Shown: positions 17,718-27,551, counted from the first letter of the stretch. The stretch is 64,000 nucleotides of DNA from Roseivirga sp. UBA6052 (GCA_002427755.1 DIYO01000001.1:620001-684000); one strand, 5' to 3'. The notes: generated from the sequence alone by a model not told the origin. Translations and numbers: made by a program.

Positions 17718-19394
17718 ATGACTCACCTCACCGACATTGAAATTGCTCAGGCTTCTGAGATCAGACACATTGATTCTATTGCTTCAAAACTGAATTTATC
17801 AGCTGATCATTTAGAGCATTATGGCAAATACAAAGCGAAACTTCCACTTGATTTAATAGATCAAAACAAGGTTGACCAAAGCAATCTGATTCTGGTAACG
17901 GCCATGACCCCTACCCCTGCCGGAGAAGGTAAAACCACAACTTCAATTGGCCTTACAGAAGGCATGAACATCATAGGGAAGAAAACAACTGTGGTGTTAA
18001 GAGAACCATCTTTAGGTCCTGTCTTTGGTATGAAAGGTGGTGCTGCGGGAGGCGGTTACTCCCAAGTAATCCCAATGGAGGATATCAACCTTCACTTTAC
18101 CGGTGACTTCTCAGCCATAGAAAAGGCCAACAACCTTCTTTCGGCTCTCATCGACAATAATATTCAGAGTAAGACTAATAATCTTAATATCGATCCGAGA
18201 ACTGTTGTTTGGAAGCGCGTAATGGACATGAATGACCGATCGTTGAGGAATATCACAATCGGGCTTGGCGGAACTACAAATGGAATTCCAAGAGAAGATG
18301 GTTTTAACATTACCCCTGCTTCTGAAGTGATGGCCATATTATGCATGGCTGAAAACTTTACCGATTTAAAAGCGCGTTTAGGCAATATCTTCATAGGCTA
18401 TACTTTCCAAAAGGAACCGATTTTCGCTAGAGACCTTAAGGCAGAAAACGCTATGGCCATTTTGCTTAAAGATGCCATTAAACCCAATCTCGTTCAGACT
18501 TTAGAGGGCAATCCAGCCATTATTCATGGTGGACCCTTTGCCAATATTGCACAAGGCACCAATACAGTTATAGCTACAAAAATGGGTATGTCTCTATCAG
18601 ATTATGTAATTACTGAAGCAGGTTTTGGAGCAGATTTAGGTGCAGAGAAATTCCTGAATATTAAATGTGTTTCTTCAGGTCTTAAGCCTAAGGCAGTCGT
18701 ACTTGTCGCTACCATTCGTGCTTTAAGACACCATGGTGGGGCCACTAAAGAAGAATATAATACGCCTAGTGTTGAAAGAGTTAAAAAGGGCTTTGACAAC
18801 TTAGCGAAGCATATTGAAAACATTCAAAAGTTTGATTTACAACCGGTAGTAGCAATAAATGCTTTCCCTTCAGATACAGCAGAAGAAGTAGCCTCAATAC
18901 AAGAGCTTTGCAAGCCTTATGGTGTAGATGCCGTGGTTTCTGATGGTTGGGCAAAAGGCGGAGAAGGCATGACCGACTTGGCAAAAGCAGTAGTTCAAGC
19001 AGTTGAGAACCATACTCAAGATTTTAAACCACTCTACGAATGGAAAGCTCCTATTAAAGAGAAAATCGAAACGATTGCTTTTGAAATCTATGGCGCTAAT
19101 ATGGTTGACTTCTCTAAGAAGGCTAAGCTTCAAATGAAGCGCATGGAGAAACTCGGTTTTCATGAACTACCCGTTTGTGTGGCTAAAACTCAAAAATCAC
19201 TCAGTGATAATGAACTGAGACATGGCCGCCCAGAAAACTTCGAGCTGAATGTAAGAGAATTTGAATATGCGGCTGGTGCAGGTTTTATCATTCCAATCAT
19301 GGGACAAATGATGCGTATGCCAGGTCTTCCGGCTAAGCCTGCCTCAGAAGGAATGACTATTGATGACCATGGAGTAATCTCTGGCCTTTCATAA
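17718..19394 (+). CDS. fhs: Formate-tetrahydrofolate ligase
   Basis: ATP-dependent condensation of formate with THF to 10-formyl-THF. At 558 residues it is the normal length. The P-loop TPTPAGEGKTTTSIGL is near residue 62, followed by REPSLGPVFGMKGGAAGGGYSQ and later VATIRALRHHGG and TEAGFGADLGAEKFLNIKC, all diagnostic of the family. The FdhD and formate-dehydrogenase-like genes follow on the same strand, so the segment is devoted partly to formate: Fhs assimilates it, the molybdoenzyme may oxidise it. There are 72 bases to fdhD, so a shared transcript is possible. Confidence 0.96.
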   Translation: MTHLTDIEIAQASEIRHIDSIASKLNLSADHLEHYGKYKAKLPLDLIDQNKVDQSNLILVTAMTPTPAGEGKTTTSIGLTEGMNIIGKKTTVVLREPSLGPVFGMKGGAAGGGYSQVIPMEDINLHFTGDFSAIEKANNLLSALIDNNIQSKTNNLNIDPRTVVWKRVMDMNDRSLRNITIGLGGTTNGIPREDGFNITPASEVMAILCMAENFTDLKARLGNIFIGYTFQKEPIFARDLKAENAMAILLKDAIKPNLVQTLEGNPAIIHGGPFANIAQGTNTVIATKMGMSLSDYVITEAGFGADLGAEKFLNIKCVSSGLKPKAVVLVATIRALRHHGGATKEEYNTPSVERVKKGFDNLAKHIENIQKFDLQPVVAINAFPSDTAEEVASIQELCKPYGVDAVVSDGWAKGGEGMTDLAKAVVQAVENHTQDFKPLYEWKAPIKEKIETIAFEIYGANMVDFSKKAKLQMKRMEKLGFHELPVCVAKTQKSLSDNELRHGRPENFELNVREFEYAAGAGFIIPIMGQMMRMPGLPAKPASEGMTIDDHGVISGLS

Positions 19395-19466
19395 AAGTCT
19401 ACAACTATACAGGAATTATTCTTCGTATCTTAAGTAAACCTTTCACCTTAAGGTCATATTTTGCCT

Positions 19467-20291
19467 ATGGACAAAGAGACTCTTTCAGTTAATACTGCTG
19501 TAAAATCAATTCACAGAGCGAATACTTCAATAGAACCAATTGAAGATATAGTAGCCATTGAATCACCTCTAGAAATTAGAGTCAGAAAAGAAAATGAGTT
19601 AGCAGGCAAATCAATTGCTGTTACCATGAGAACCCCAGGCAACGATGCTGAGTTAGCACTAGGGTTCATATTTACGGAAGGCATATTAAAAGAAGCCAAA
19701 GACGCCATTCGGACAAAAGTTATCGAAGAGAATGTAGTGGAAGTGCTTATTAAAGACAATGCTTCTGTAAACTTCAGCCAGTCAGATAGAAACTTCTATA
19801 CTACCTCTAGCTGTGGGGTTTGTGGTAAAGCTTCAATAGAAGCCATTAAAGTAGCGCCTTCATTTACGGTAAACCAAGATTTAAAGCTTAGCAAAACTAT
19901 CTTCTTTGACCTTCAGCAAAAGCTGCGCGAAGTACAATCAGCTTTTGATGCCACTGGAGGAATACATGCCTCTGCCCTTTTTAATCTTGACGGTAATCTG
20001 ATAGAAATGAGAGAAGATGTAGGAAGGCATAATGCATTGGATAAATTAATCGGTTACGCTTGGCAAGAAGGTCTATTACCATTATCTCATTCTATTCTAC
20101 TGCTGAGCGGAAGAGCAAGTTTTGAACTTGTGCAAAAGGCCAGTATGGCAGGTATACCCTTTATCGTGGCGGTTGGTGCTCCTTCGAGTTTGGCCATAGA
20201 TTTAGCGCAAGAAAATGGACACACACTCATAGGATTTTTAAAGTCTGATCGGTTTAACATTTATACAGGAAATGAGCGAATCAAAGGATAA
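19467..20291 (+). CDS. fdhD: Formate dehydrogenase accessory sulfurtransferase FdhD
   Basis: Transfers sulfur from a cysteine desulfurase to the molybdenum cofactor before it enters formate dehydrogenase. The family motif TTSSCGVCGK contains the two sulfur-handling cysteines at residues 116 and 119. GGIHASALFN and MREDVGRHNALDKLIG are also diagnostic. I start at the ATG at 19467; an in-frame TTG six bases earlier is less likely. The 3' end overlaps the start of the molybdoenzyme gene by 20 bases, a strong sign of coupled translation and of a dedicated chaperone. Confidence 0.95.
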   Translation: MDKETLSVNTAVKSIHRANTSIEPIEDIVAIESPLEIRVRKENELAGKSIAVTMRTPGNDAELALGFIFTEGILKEAKDAIRTKVIEENVVEVLIKDNASVNFSQSDRNFYTTSSCGVCGKASIEAIKVAPSFTVNQDLKLSKTIFFDLQQKLREVQSAFDATGGIHASALFNLDGNLIEMREDVGRHNALDKLIGYAWQEGLLPLSHSILLLSGRASFELVQKASMAGIPFIVAVGAPSSLAIDLAQENGHTLIGFLKSDRFNIYTGNERIKG

Positions 20292-22566
20292 ACTCCATAT
20301 ACAACCACCTGCGGAATTCACAGGAATCAGCTCGAAGAAACCTAAGAAGAAATCTGTCGGTAAAGCTGCCATCTTCTCAGCTGTTAATCAGGTGAGTAAA
20401 TACATGAAAGCAGACGAGGCTTGGAAGTTGAGTCAAAGCATGAATCAAAAAGATGGATTTGATTGCCCGGGTTGTGCTTGGCCTGATCCTGATGACGATC
20501 GCTCCAAACTTGGTGAATACTGTGAGAATGGCATAAAAGCAATTGCCGAAGAACGTTCGAAAAAACTACTAGGACCTGAATTCTTCACCCAGCACTCGGT
20601 TCAAGAGATCTCAGCTTTATCTGATTTTGAAATGGGTAAATCGGGAAGATTAACGCATCCGATGTACCTCCCGAAAGGAGCAACACATTATCAGCCGATA
20701 GAATGGAGTGAAGCCTTTCAATTGATTGGCAAGCATTTAAACAGATTAGCTTCTCCAAATGAAGCGCTCTTCTATACCTCTGGCAGAACAAGTAACGAAG
20801 CGGCCTACCTCTATCAGCTCTTTGCGAGGAATTATGGCACCAACAACCTCCCCGATTGCTCAAACATGTGCCATGAATCTTCAGGTGTAGCTTTATCGGA
20901 AACCTTGGGAATTGGCAAAGGCTCAGTCACGCTAGAAGATATTCACGAGTCGGAATTACTGATTATCATGGGACAAAACCCTGGTACCAATCACCCAAGA
21001 ATGCTCTCGGCTGTACAAAAATGTAAAGAGAATGGTGGCAAAGTAATCACGGTTAATCCTTTGCCAGAAGCCGGTTTGTTAAGATATACAGACCCACAGA
21101 GTGTGAAAAGAATGGTCACCAACGGCATCAATATTACTGACCTATTCTTACCTGTTCGCATTAATGGCGATGTTGCATTTCTCAAAGCACTGATGATCAA
21201 ATTGCTCCAGATGGACGAAACACAAGGAGATGTTATTGATCATGACTTCATCAAAATACACACGTCTGAATATGATGACTTCATTCAAGGGTTGAAAGAA
21301 GCGGATCTTCAAGAATGTCTAGTTCAATCTGGTTTGTCAGAAGATAAAATCAATGCGGCTGCAGAGCTAGTAGCCAAAAAAGAAAAAATCATTGTGTGCT
21401 GGGCCATGGGGCTTACACAACACGTAAATGGTGTCGATAACATAAAAGAAGTGGTAAACCTTCTTCTTATGAGAGGTGCTATTGGTAAACCTGGAGCCGG
21501 AACCTGCCCCGTCCGTGGACATAGCAATGTTCAAGGTGATAGAACCATGGGCATATGGGAAGCACCAAAAACGGCCTTTCTAGATAAGCTTGATGAGGTT
21601 CATGGCATCAAATCACCAAGAGATCACGGCTTAGCAGTAGTTCCCGCTATTAAGGCCATGCATGAAGGAAAGGCCAAAGTATTCTTTGCCATGGGTGGAA
21701 ATTTCCTTTCCGCTACACCAGACACTGAATATACTGGCAAGGCACTTCAAAACTGTGAATTAACTGTGCACGTTTCAACAAAATTGAATCGCTCTCATGT
21801 AATTCATGGAAAAGAAGCCCTGATTCTTCCTTGTTTAGGAAGAACTGATTTTGACATACAGCCTTCTGGTGAGCAATTCGTGAGCTGTGAAAACTCCATG
21901 GGGGTCGTTCAGTCCTCTAAAGGCACCTTACCCCCTCCTTCCAATCATCTACTCAGTGAGACAAGAATTGTAGCTGAAATGGCAAAAGCTACTCTGTTAA
22001 ATTCTCCTGTGGATTGGGAATCTTTGGCCAGTAATTACAACCTGATTCGAGATGCTATTGAACAAGTCATACCCGGATTTGAACACTTTAACGAAAAAGT
22101 GAAAAAACCGGGAGGGTTTTACCTTCCTAATGGTGTAAAAGACCGCATGTTTAACACGAAAACTGGCAAGGCGAGATTCTCTCATGTGAATCTCCCAATT
22201 CATCAACAAAAAGAAGATGAATATGTGATGATGACGATAAGGAGTCATGATCAGTTTAATACGACCATTTATGGTTTAGACGACCGGTATCGAGGCATTC
22301 ATAATGAACGAAGAGTCGTTCTCATGAATGAGGAAGATATGGTAAAAGAAGGACTAGCTAAACATGATGTGGTTAACCTGAGTAGTCATTACGATGGTGA
22401 AGAGCGCTTGGCTGAGAAGTTCTTAGTAGTGCCCTACGAAATCCCACCAACTAACGTAGCTACCTATTTTCCAGAAGCTAATGTTTTGGTACCTGTAAAC
22501 TTATTTGCAAAAAAGAGTCTTACGCCTGCTTCAAAAAGAGTACTCATTAAAATTGCTAAAGCCTAG
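20272..22566 (+). CDS. FdhF/YdeP-family molybdopterin oxidoreductase (formate-dehydrogenase-like)
   Basis: A 764-residue bis-MGD enzyme of the FdhF/YdeP group. Near the N-terminus GFDCPGCAWPDPDDD plus EYCENG supply the cysteine cluster region characteristic of YdeP-type proteins. Cys200 in SNMCHESSG occupies the position of the selenocysteine of E. coli FdhF (VUHGP), so this is a cysteine form. The MGD-binding segments IIMGQNPGTNHPRM and RGHSNVQGDRTMG and a C-terminal molybdopterin dinucleotide domain (MMTIRSHDQFNTTIYG) are present. No Tat signal is seen, so it is probably cytosolic. Overlap with fdhD supports formate as substrate, but YdeP relatives with uncertain substrates exist. MobA, needed for its cofactor, is encoded ten bases downstream. 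Confidence 0.88.
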   Translation: MSESKDKLHIQPPAEFTGISSKKPKKKSVGKAAIFSAVNQVSKYMKADEAWKLSQSMNQKDGFDCPGCAWPDPDDDRSKLGEYCENGIKAIAEERSKKLLGPEFFTQHSVQEISALSDFEMGKSGRLTHPMYLPKGATHYQPIEWSEAFQLIGKHLNRLASPNEALFYTSGRTSNEAAYLYQLFARNYGTNNLPDCSNMCHESSGVALSETLGIGKGSVTLEDIHESELLIIMGQNPGTNHPRMLSAVQKCKENGGKVITVNPLPEAGLLRYTDPQSVKRMVTNGINITDLFLPVRINGDVAFLKALMIKLLQMDETQGDVIDHDFIKIHTSEYDDFIQGLKEADLQECLVQSGLSEDKINAAAELVAKKEKIIVCWAMGLTQHVNGVDNIKEVVNLLLMRGAIGKPGAGTCPVRGHSNVQGDRTMGIWEAPKTAFLDKLDEVHGIKSPRDHGLAVVPAIKAMHEGKAKVFFAMGGNFLSATPDTEYTGKALQNCELTVHVSTKLNRSHVIHGKEALILPCLGRTDFDIQPSGEQFVSCENSMGVVQSSKGTLPPPSNHLLSETRIVAEMAKATLLNSPVDWESLASNYNLIRDAIEQVIPGFEHFNEKVKKPGGFYLPNGVKDRMFNTKTGKARFSHVNLPIHQQKEDEYVMMTIRSHDQFNTTIYGLDDRYRGIHNERRVVLMNEEDMVKEGLAKHDVVNLSSHYDGEERLAEKFLVVPYEIPPTNVATYFPEANVLVPVNLFAKKSLTPASKRVLIKIAKA

Positions 22567-22575
22567 CTCCTCACA

Positions 22576-23103
22576 ATGAAAGTGGTCATACTAATGGGCG
22601 GTAAGAGTAGCCGCATGGGGCAAGAGAAGGCTTTTGTTCAATTTCAAGGTCAAAGTCTTTTTGAAAGAGTTAAGGCATTAGCAGCTTCAATAGACGAAGA
22701 ATATTATCTGTCTGTGTCATACGAGCAGTTCGAATCACTCGGGCATGAGTATAGATGCATTTTAGATGTAGTTTCTGGTAAAGGGCCTTTAGGAGGTATA
22801 GTAAGTGCTTTAGCTTATCTAAGGGATGATATTCTGGTTCTACCAATTGATTTACCCAATCTGGATTTAGAGACACTTAAACCTTTAATGAAAGCAGGTA
22901 AAACATCCGCTTATAAAGCTGGTATGTACATTCAATCCTTACCCTCTTATTGGTCTTACAGTGACTTTAAGGATATCCAAGATGCTCTAGACCAAGAGCA
23001 ACTTAATTTGAAGTCATTTTTCAAAGAGAACGTAAACCTAATCTCTTATGAAGGAGACACCGATGTGTTTTTAAATATTAACCGACCAGAAGATTTAAAA
23101 TAA
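22576..23103 (+). CDS. mobA: Molybdenum cofactor guanylyltransferase
   Basis: A 175-residue nucleotidyltransferase that attaches GMP to molybdopterin to form MGD. It starts with the GTP-binding signature LMGGKSSRMGQEKAFVQF and has the DLPNL metal-binding region in the middle (LVLPIDLPNLDLETLKPL). It is shorter than E. coli MobA (194) but complete, ending in the NINRPEDL motif. It follows the molybdoenzyme by nine bases, so it is likely part of the same unit and directly serves that enzyme. Confidence 0.88.
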   Translation: MKVVILMGGKSSRMGQEKAFVQFQGQSLFERVKALAASIDEEYYLSVSYEQFESLGHEYRCILDVVSGKGPLGGIVSALAYLRDDILVLPIDLPNLDLETLKPLMKAGKTSAYKAGMYIQSLPSYWSYSDFKDIQDALDQEQLNLKSFFKENVNLISYEGDTDVFLNINRPEDLK

Positions 23104-23206
23104 CCTGTTCTTCTGTCATCTCACCAAATCAACCAATCACCCTTCCAAATAGATTCTTTTAGCGCTTTACTCTTAATTTTCTATCTTAACAAAAAGACGG
23201 AAAACT

Positions 23207-23935
23207 ATGAGACTAAAACTTTTTGCCCTACTTACAACAATGCTTTTTATTTCAGCATGTGGCTCTAAATCAAGTGAATCTACCGAAGCCCAAACTGAAA
23301 CAGAAACCAGTCAATGGATTACCCTTTTTAATGGTGAAAATTTTGAAGGCTGGGAAATGTACGGACCAGAACCATTCACAGAACATTGGTCTATTGTTGA
23401 TGGCGCTATCGCCTGTAATGCAGGAATTGGCGAAGAGAATGTTGGCTTCTTCCGTTCTATAATGACACAACAAGAGTTTGGCAATTTCGAGTTAGAACTC
23501 GAGTATAAAATTGCTAAAGGAGGCAACAGTGGCATTTTCTATCATGTGGTAGAGAAAGAAGATTGGGGTCACGATTATATGTCAGGCCCTGAATATCAAG
23601 TGCTAGATGATGAATTCTCTCGTTCAGAGACAGAGCCTTTCAAAATGGTGGCATCGAACTACGCTATGCATGCCCCTGCTGAGACAAAAAAGCCAAACCC
23701 ATTTATGCAGTGGAACAAAGTAAAAATCGTTTACAACAACGGATTGGTTGAGCACTGGTTAAACGATGAAAAAGTGCTTGAATTCATAGAAGGGTCAGAG
23801 GAATGGACAGCCAGAAAAGATCGAAGTAAATGGGCTAATGTGGAATCTTATGCTGCTTCTAAGAAAGGTAGAATTAGTCTTCAAAATCACGGTGATGAAG
23901 TGTACTATAGAAACATTAGAATCAAAGAGCTATAA
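23207..23935 (+). CDS. DUF1080 (3-keto-disaccharide hydrolase family) lipoprotein
   Basis: A 242-residue exported lipoprotein: signal sequence with lipobox ISAC and the lipidated Cys at residue 18, then a single DUF1080 beta-sandwich. Family hallmarks include WITLFNGENFEGWEMYG at the start, YKIAKGGNSGIFYHV in the middle and GRISLQNHGDEVYYRNIRIK at the end. The family is related to concanavalin-like lectins; some members hydrolyse 3-keto-glycosides. No sugar-utilisation genes are adjacent, so the substrate is not predictable. Confidence 0.88.
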   Translation: MRLKLFALLTTMLFISACGSKSSESTEAQTETETSQWITLFNGENFEGWEMYGPEPFTEHWSIVDGAIACNAGIGEENVGFFRSIMTQQEFGNFELELEYKIAKGGNSGIFYHVVEKEDWGHDYMSGPEYQVLDDEFSRSETEPFKMVASNYAMHAPAETKKPNPFMQWNKVKIVYNNGLVEHWLNDEKVLEFIEGSEEWTARKDRSKWANVESYAASKKGRISLQNHGDEVYYRNIRIKEL

Positions 23936-23947
23936 ACGCATTTAACC

Positions 23948-23955
23948 TATATTTG
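23948..23955 (+). promoter_or_regulatory. Candidate -7 promoter element for the TruA-like gene
   Basis: TATATTTG matches the Bacteroidota consensus TAnnTTTG exactly and sits 43 bases before the ATG at 23999. No clear -33 TTTG is seen. Confidence 0.35.
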
Positions 23956-23998
23956 TAACCCTTCTTGATGCGAATTCAGGAAGGGTTTCTTTTTACCG

Positions 23999-24778
23999 AT
24001 GGATCAAAAAAAGTACTTCTATCTGCTGCATATTCAATATCTGGGCTTCCGCTTTCATGGGTGGGCAAAACAGCCTCAGGTCAAAACAGTGCATCATATG
24101 GTGGACAGAACACTAACCTATGTCTTTGGTCACAATCACTTCAAAACGCTAGGTGGCAGTCGAACAGACGCGATGGTTTCTACAGAAGACTTTGTGCTAG
24201 AGCTTTTTGTAAAGGAGCCACTCGTAGAAGAACCTTTTCTTAAAGAATTCAACCTAAACCTGCCAGCAGATATAAGAGCATTGAGTGTTGAGGAAACTGA
24301 TGAGACATTCAATATCATTCAAAACCCAAAGCAAAAAAGGTACATCTACCTTTTTGCACATCAGAAGAAAGCACATCCATTCTCAGCTCCATTCTTAACA
24401 ACCATTCAATCTGTTTTGGACATTGACAAAATGATTGCGGGTGCAAAGCTTTTTGAAGGAGAACATGAATTCAAGGCATATTGTAAAAAACCTAATGAAA
24501 AAACTCAAACTAGGCGTTCGATAGATAAATGTGAACTGGTTGAAAACACCTTCTACACGGCCAGCTTCTTCCCTAGCCCATCCTATGCAGTGGTGTTTGA
24601 AGGAAAAGGATTCTTACGAAATCAGATCCGCATGATCATGGCTCAACTCTTCCGCTTAGGTAAAGGGGAAATAGACATGGCATTTCTAAAATCTTCATTG
24701 CAAAAAGGCTTCGATCAGCATTTATCGGAAGTTGCTCCAGCCTCTGGGTTAATTCTAGACAGCGTCATGCTAGAGTAA
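23999..24778 (+). CDS. TruA-like pseudouridine synthase (divergent)
   Basis: A 259-residue protein with the TruA fold order: an opening strand that reads YLGFRFHGWAKQP, the catalytic segment GGSRTDAMVS with Asp57, and a C-terminal half with FRNQIRMI-like sequence (FLRNQIRMIMAQLFRLGKG). In standard TruA the catalytic loop reads SRTDAGVHA; here the Gly-Val-His after RTDA is replaced by Met-Val-Ser. This suggests a paralogue acting on another RNA or position rather than the housekeeping tRNA 38-40 enzyme. The start ATG at 23999 fits a promoter-like TATATTTG upstream. The 3' end overlaps the convergent transporter gene by nine bases. Confidence 0.8.
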   Translation: MDQKKYFYLLHIQYLGFRFHGWAKQPQVKTVHHMVDRTLTYVFGHNHFKTLGGSRTDAMVSTEDFVLELFVKEPLVEEPFLKEFNLNLPADIRALSVEETDETFNIIQNPKQKRYIYLFAHQKKAHPFSAPFLTTIQSVLDIDKMIAGAKLFEGEHEFKAYCKKPNEKTQTRRSIDKCELVENTFYTASFFPSPSYAVVFEGKGFLRNQIRMIMAQLFRLGKGEIDMAFLKSSLQKGFDQHLSEVAPASGLILDSVMLE

Positions 24779-26245
24779 ATAGCCCAATACGAGTATACCT
24801 GCTCCTACCAAGCCCAAAATACCCAATAATTTACCTACAAACTTTAACCATACATTGTATGGCACATTTACCATGGTCAATGAAGGAAGAATTACCCCTG
24901 ATGGCGTAATGAACATCATGAGTCCGGAACCGAAGAGAAAGGCATTCACGATTTCTTCATTAGGTATACCGACCATATTTCCTAATGCCCCCATAATCGG
25001 CATACTCACTAAGGCCAACCCTGAAGTTGAAGCGATAAATAGGGTCATCACAAAGAAAATGAGCATCAACACAGGCAAGAAAACCAGTCCACTGGTATTT
25101 CCCACTAAATCAGCAGCTTCATTCAATAAGGTGCCTGAGATGTTACCATCATTCATCACTATGGTTATACCTCTGGCAATACCAATGATTAGGGATACGC
25201 CTAATAAATCTTGAGCACCTTGTACAAATGCCTTTACGAAAGCCTTTTCTTTAGCCCTTTGTACCACACCCAAAAGTATTGCTCCAGCCAAGAAGAGGGC
25301 TGTCATCTCTTCGAACCACCAACCTAATTGTGATACACCATAGATCATCACTAAGAACGTGAGCATGAAAAGAATAAGGATGAATCGGTTAACCGTATTC
25401 AAACTTGCTCTTTCTTTAGATTTCTCGACTTTCTCTTCACTAAAGCCCACCAAAGATTGAGAGGGATCTCGCTTTACTTTTTCTGCATACCTAACGATAT
25501 AAACACAGACAATCGCGATCCCAACCAACAGCATAATCAATCTGCTATTGAACCCTACTGTCCAGTTAACTCCTGCTGCGTCTGAAGCTATAATGGTGCT
25601 GAAAGGATTAATAGTCGCCCCCATGTAGCCAATACATGAGCCACAATAAATGGCAGCTACCGTAACTAGCCGATCATAGCCCGCAGCTAAGAATATGGGT
25701 AAAAGAATGGGGTAAAAAGCCAGCGTTTCTTCTTGCAACCCAAATGTTGTACCTCCTGCAGCAATCAAACAAACGGTAATTACAATTAACCACTTTTCCC
25801 TGCCTTCCATATTCTGAGAGAGTACTGCAATACCCTTATCCATTGAGCCTGAAAACTGAAATACACCAATAAAGCCTCCAATGATCAGTACAAATAGAAT
25901 AATGTCTATAGACTCATAAATACCCTTAATGGGTGCAAATAGAATGGCCTTCAAGCCCTGTGGTGAGGACTCAACTTCTTTGTAAGTATTTGGTATGGAG
26001 ATAGGCCGCCTGATTTTACCTTCCTTAAATTTCTCTAGATCCATATTGAGACCCAGAGAATCTAAAGTCTCTTGCGTGGCTTCCACCGAGATGGATTGAG
26101 AACCCTCAATCATGAATCTATCAATGTCACCGTTGTAAGAAAGTGAATCGAAGCTCCCTGCAGGTAATAGCCATGTAGCTAAAGCACTTAAAATTATGAT
26201 TACATACAACACCGAATAAGGTGAAGGAAAATTGAATTTTGCCAT
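24770..26245 (-). CDS. YfcC / C4-dicarboxylate-type anaerobic carrier family membrane transporter
   Basis: A 491-residue inner-membrane protein with about twelve hydrophobic segments and a periplasmic loop of roughly 90 residues after the first helix. It resembles the YfcC/DcuC-like superfamily, with FVLIIGGFIGVFQFSGSM, GTTFGLQEETLAFYPIL, GATINPFST and a mirrored second half ending in FGSGLMMFITPSGVILPS. Family members carry dicarboxylates, basic amino acids or short peptides; the cargo here is not deducible. It is divergent from the TPR gene at 26325. Confidence 0.82.
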   Translation of the reverse strand: MAKFNFPSPYSVLYVIIILSALATWLLPAGSFDSLSYNGDIDRFMIEGSQSISVEATQETLDSLGLNMDLEKFKEGKIRRPISIPNTYKEVESSPQGLKAILFAPIKGIYESIDIILFVLIIGGFIGVFQFSGSMDKGIAVLSQNMEGREKWLIVITVCLIAAGGTTFGLQEETLAFYPILLPIFLAAGYDRLVTVAAIYCGSCIGYMGATINPFSTIIASDAAGVNWTVGFNSRLIMLLVGIAIVCVYIVRYAEKVKRDPSQSLVGFSEEKVEKSKERASLNTVNRFILILFMLTFLVMIYGVSQLGWWFEEMTALFLAGAILLGVVQRAKEKAFVKAFVQGAQDLLGVSLIIGIARGITIVMNDGNISGTLLNEAADLVGNTSGLVFLPVLMLIFFVMTLFIASTSGLALVSMPIMGALGNMVGIPNEEIVNAFLFGSGLMMFITPSGVILPSLTMVNVPYNVWLKFVGKLLGILGLVGAGILVLGYLL

Positions 26246-26324
26246 GGCTTAATACCAGTAGTTAAGGTCGATCAATAAAAAAGTTCAGCTTTTGGAATAT
26301 GCACATAATATCTAAATTGAAAAA

Positions 26325-27491
26325 ATGAATCTGCCCTCCACAAAAAAGTCTATTCGCGTATTATTTGTGCTTTTGGTGATAATACCGTTCTCGATTTATG
26401 GTCAAGCAGAAAAAGTTAAAGCTGCAGATGAGAGCCTTCAAAATCAGGATTACGCAAAGGCATTAGAGCTGATAGAAGAAGCTGTGGTTCACCCAAACTC
26501 TAAAGATAATCCAAGAGCTTGGTACACACGCATGAATGTATTCGGTACCCTAGCGACAAACCGACCCTTGTCAGAGAACAAACTCTCTAGAATTAACGAA
26601 GTAATGGCCAGTTATGAGCAGGTCAAAACCCTAGATCAATCGGAGGATAAGTATTTCACTCAGCTAGCTGATGTCTACTTTCAGAACTTTCATTATCAGC
26701 TCATAAACAAAGGAGTAACGGCTTTTCAACAAGGTGCCCATGAACAAGCCAACGATTGGTTTATTAAATCGCAGACCATAATGCCCTCGGACACGCTTGG
26801 CTATTACTATGCTGGCGTGAATGCCCAAAGCATGGAGCGCATGGACATTATGCGAGATAATTATGCAAAACTTGTTGAGCTGAATTCTAATGTTAAGGCA
26901 GTTTATAGCATTCTCATCACGCTTGAAAACACCGAAACGAAAGACCCGAGCAAGGCCCTTCTTGTGGCCCGAAAGGCTATTGAGAAATTCCCGAACGATA
27001 ATGAATTCAGAAAACAAGAAATCAACACACTCTTACTTTTAGGAAGATTAGACAAGGCACTTGAAGGTCTCAAAACGGCCATAGAAAATGAGCCTAATAA
27101 TGCAAACCTCTTATTCAATTTGGGCTATCTCTACGAAAGGCAAAAAAATGCAGATCAAACCATTTTCTATTACAAAGCTGCGATAGAGGCCAAACCAGAT
27201 TATTTCGAAGCAGTCTATGGATTAGGTACTTTTTACTACAATCAAGGAGTTGATGGTTTAAAACAGCTCAATGAGCTTTCTTTAGATGAGTTCAAAGCCA
27301 ACGGTGAAAAGTTAAAGCAGGATATAGACCAATCTTTTTCAAATGCCCTTCCCTACTTTATAAAGTCTACTGAGTTAAAACCTAAAGAAGCTGTACTCTG
27401 GAATACGCTGGCAAATATCTATGGCAGGTTGAAGATGACTGAAAAAGAAGCAGACGCATTGGCTATTTACAATCAATTGAGAACTAACTGA
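26325..27491 (+). CDS. Exported tetratricopeptide-repeat protein
   Basis: A 388-residue protein with a signal peptide (about residues 1-27, ending at YGQAEK) and multiple TPR-like units: QNQDYAKALELIEEAV at the start, then LFNLGYLYERQKNADQTIFYYKAAIEAKPDYFEAVYGLG and YFIKSTELKPKEAVLWNTLANIYGRL near the end. TPR proteins scaffold other proteins in the periplasm. No enzyme domain is visible. It is followed by the transhydrogenase operon but the 60-bp gap and unrelated function suggest separate transcripts. Confidence 0.75.
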   Translation: MNLPSTKKSIRVLFVLLVIIPFSIYGQAEKVKAADESLQNQDYAKALELIEEAVVHPNSKDNPRAWYTRMNVFGTLATNRPLSENKLSRINEVMASYEQVKTLDQSEDKYFTQLADVYFQNFHYQLINKGVTAFQQGAHEQANDWFIKSQTIMPSDTLGYYYAGVNAQSMERMDIMRDNYAKLVELNSNVKAVYSILITLENTETKDPSKALLVARKAIEKFPNDNEFRKQEINTLLLLGRLDKALEGLKTAIENEPNNANLLFNLGYLYERQKNADQTIFYYKAAIEAKPDYFEAVYGLGTFYYNQGVDGLKQLNELSLDEFKANGEKLKQDIDQSFSNALPYFIKSTELKPKEAVLWNTLANIYGRLKMTEKEADALAIYNQLRTN

Positions 27492-27551
27492 AGATTTCTT
27501 TTCTACACTTCATTTGTTTCAATATCTTAATAGTCAACCTTATACAACCTT

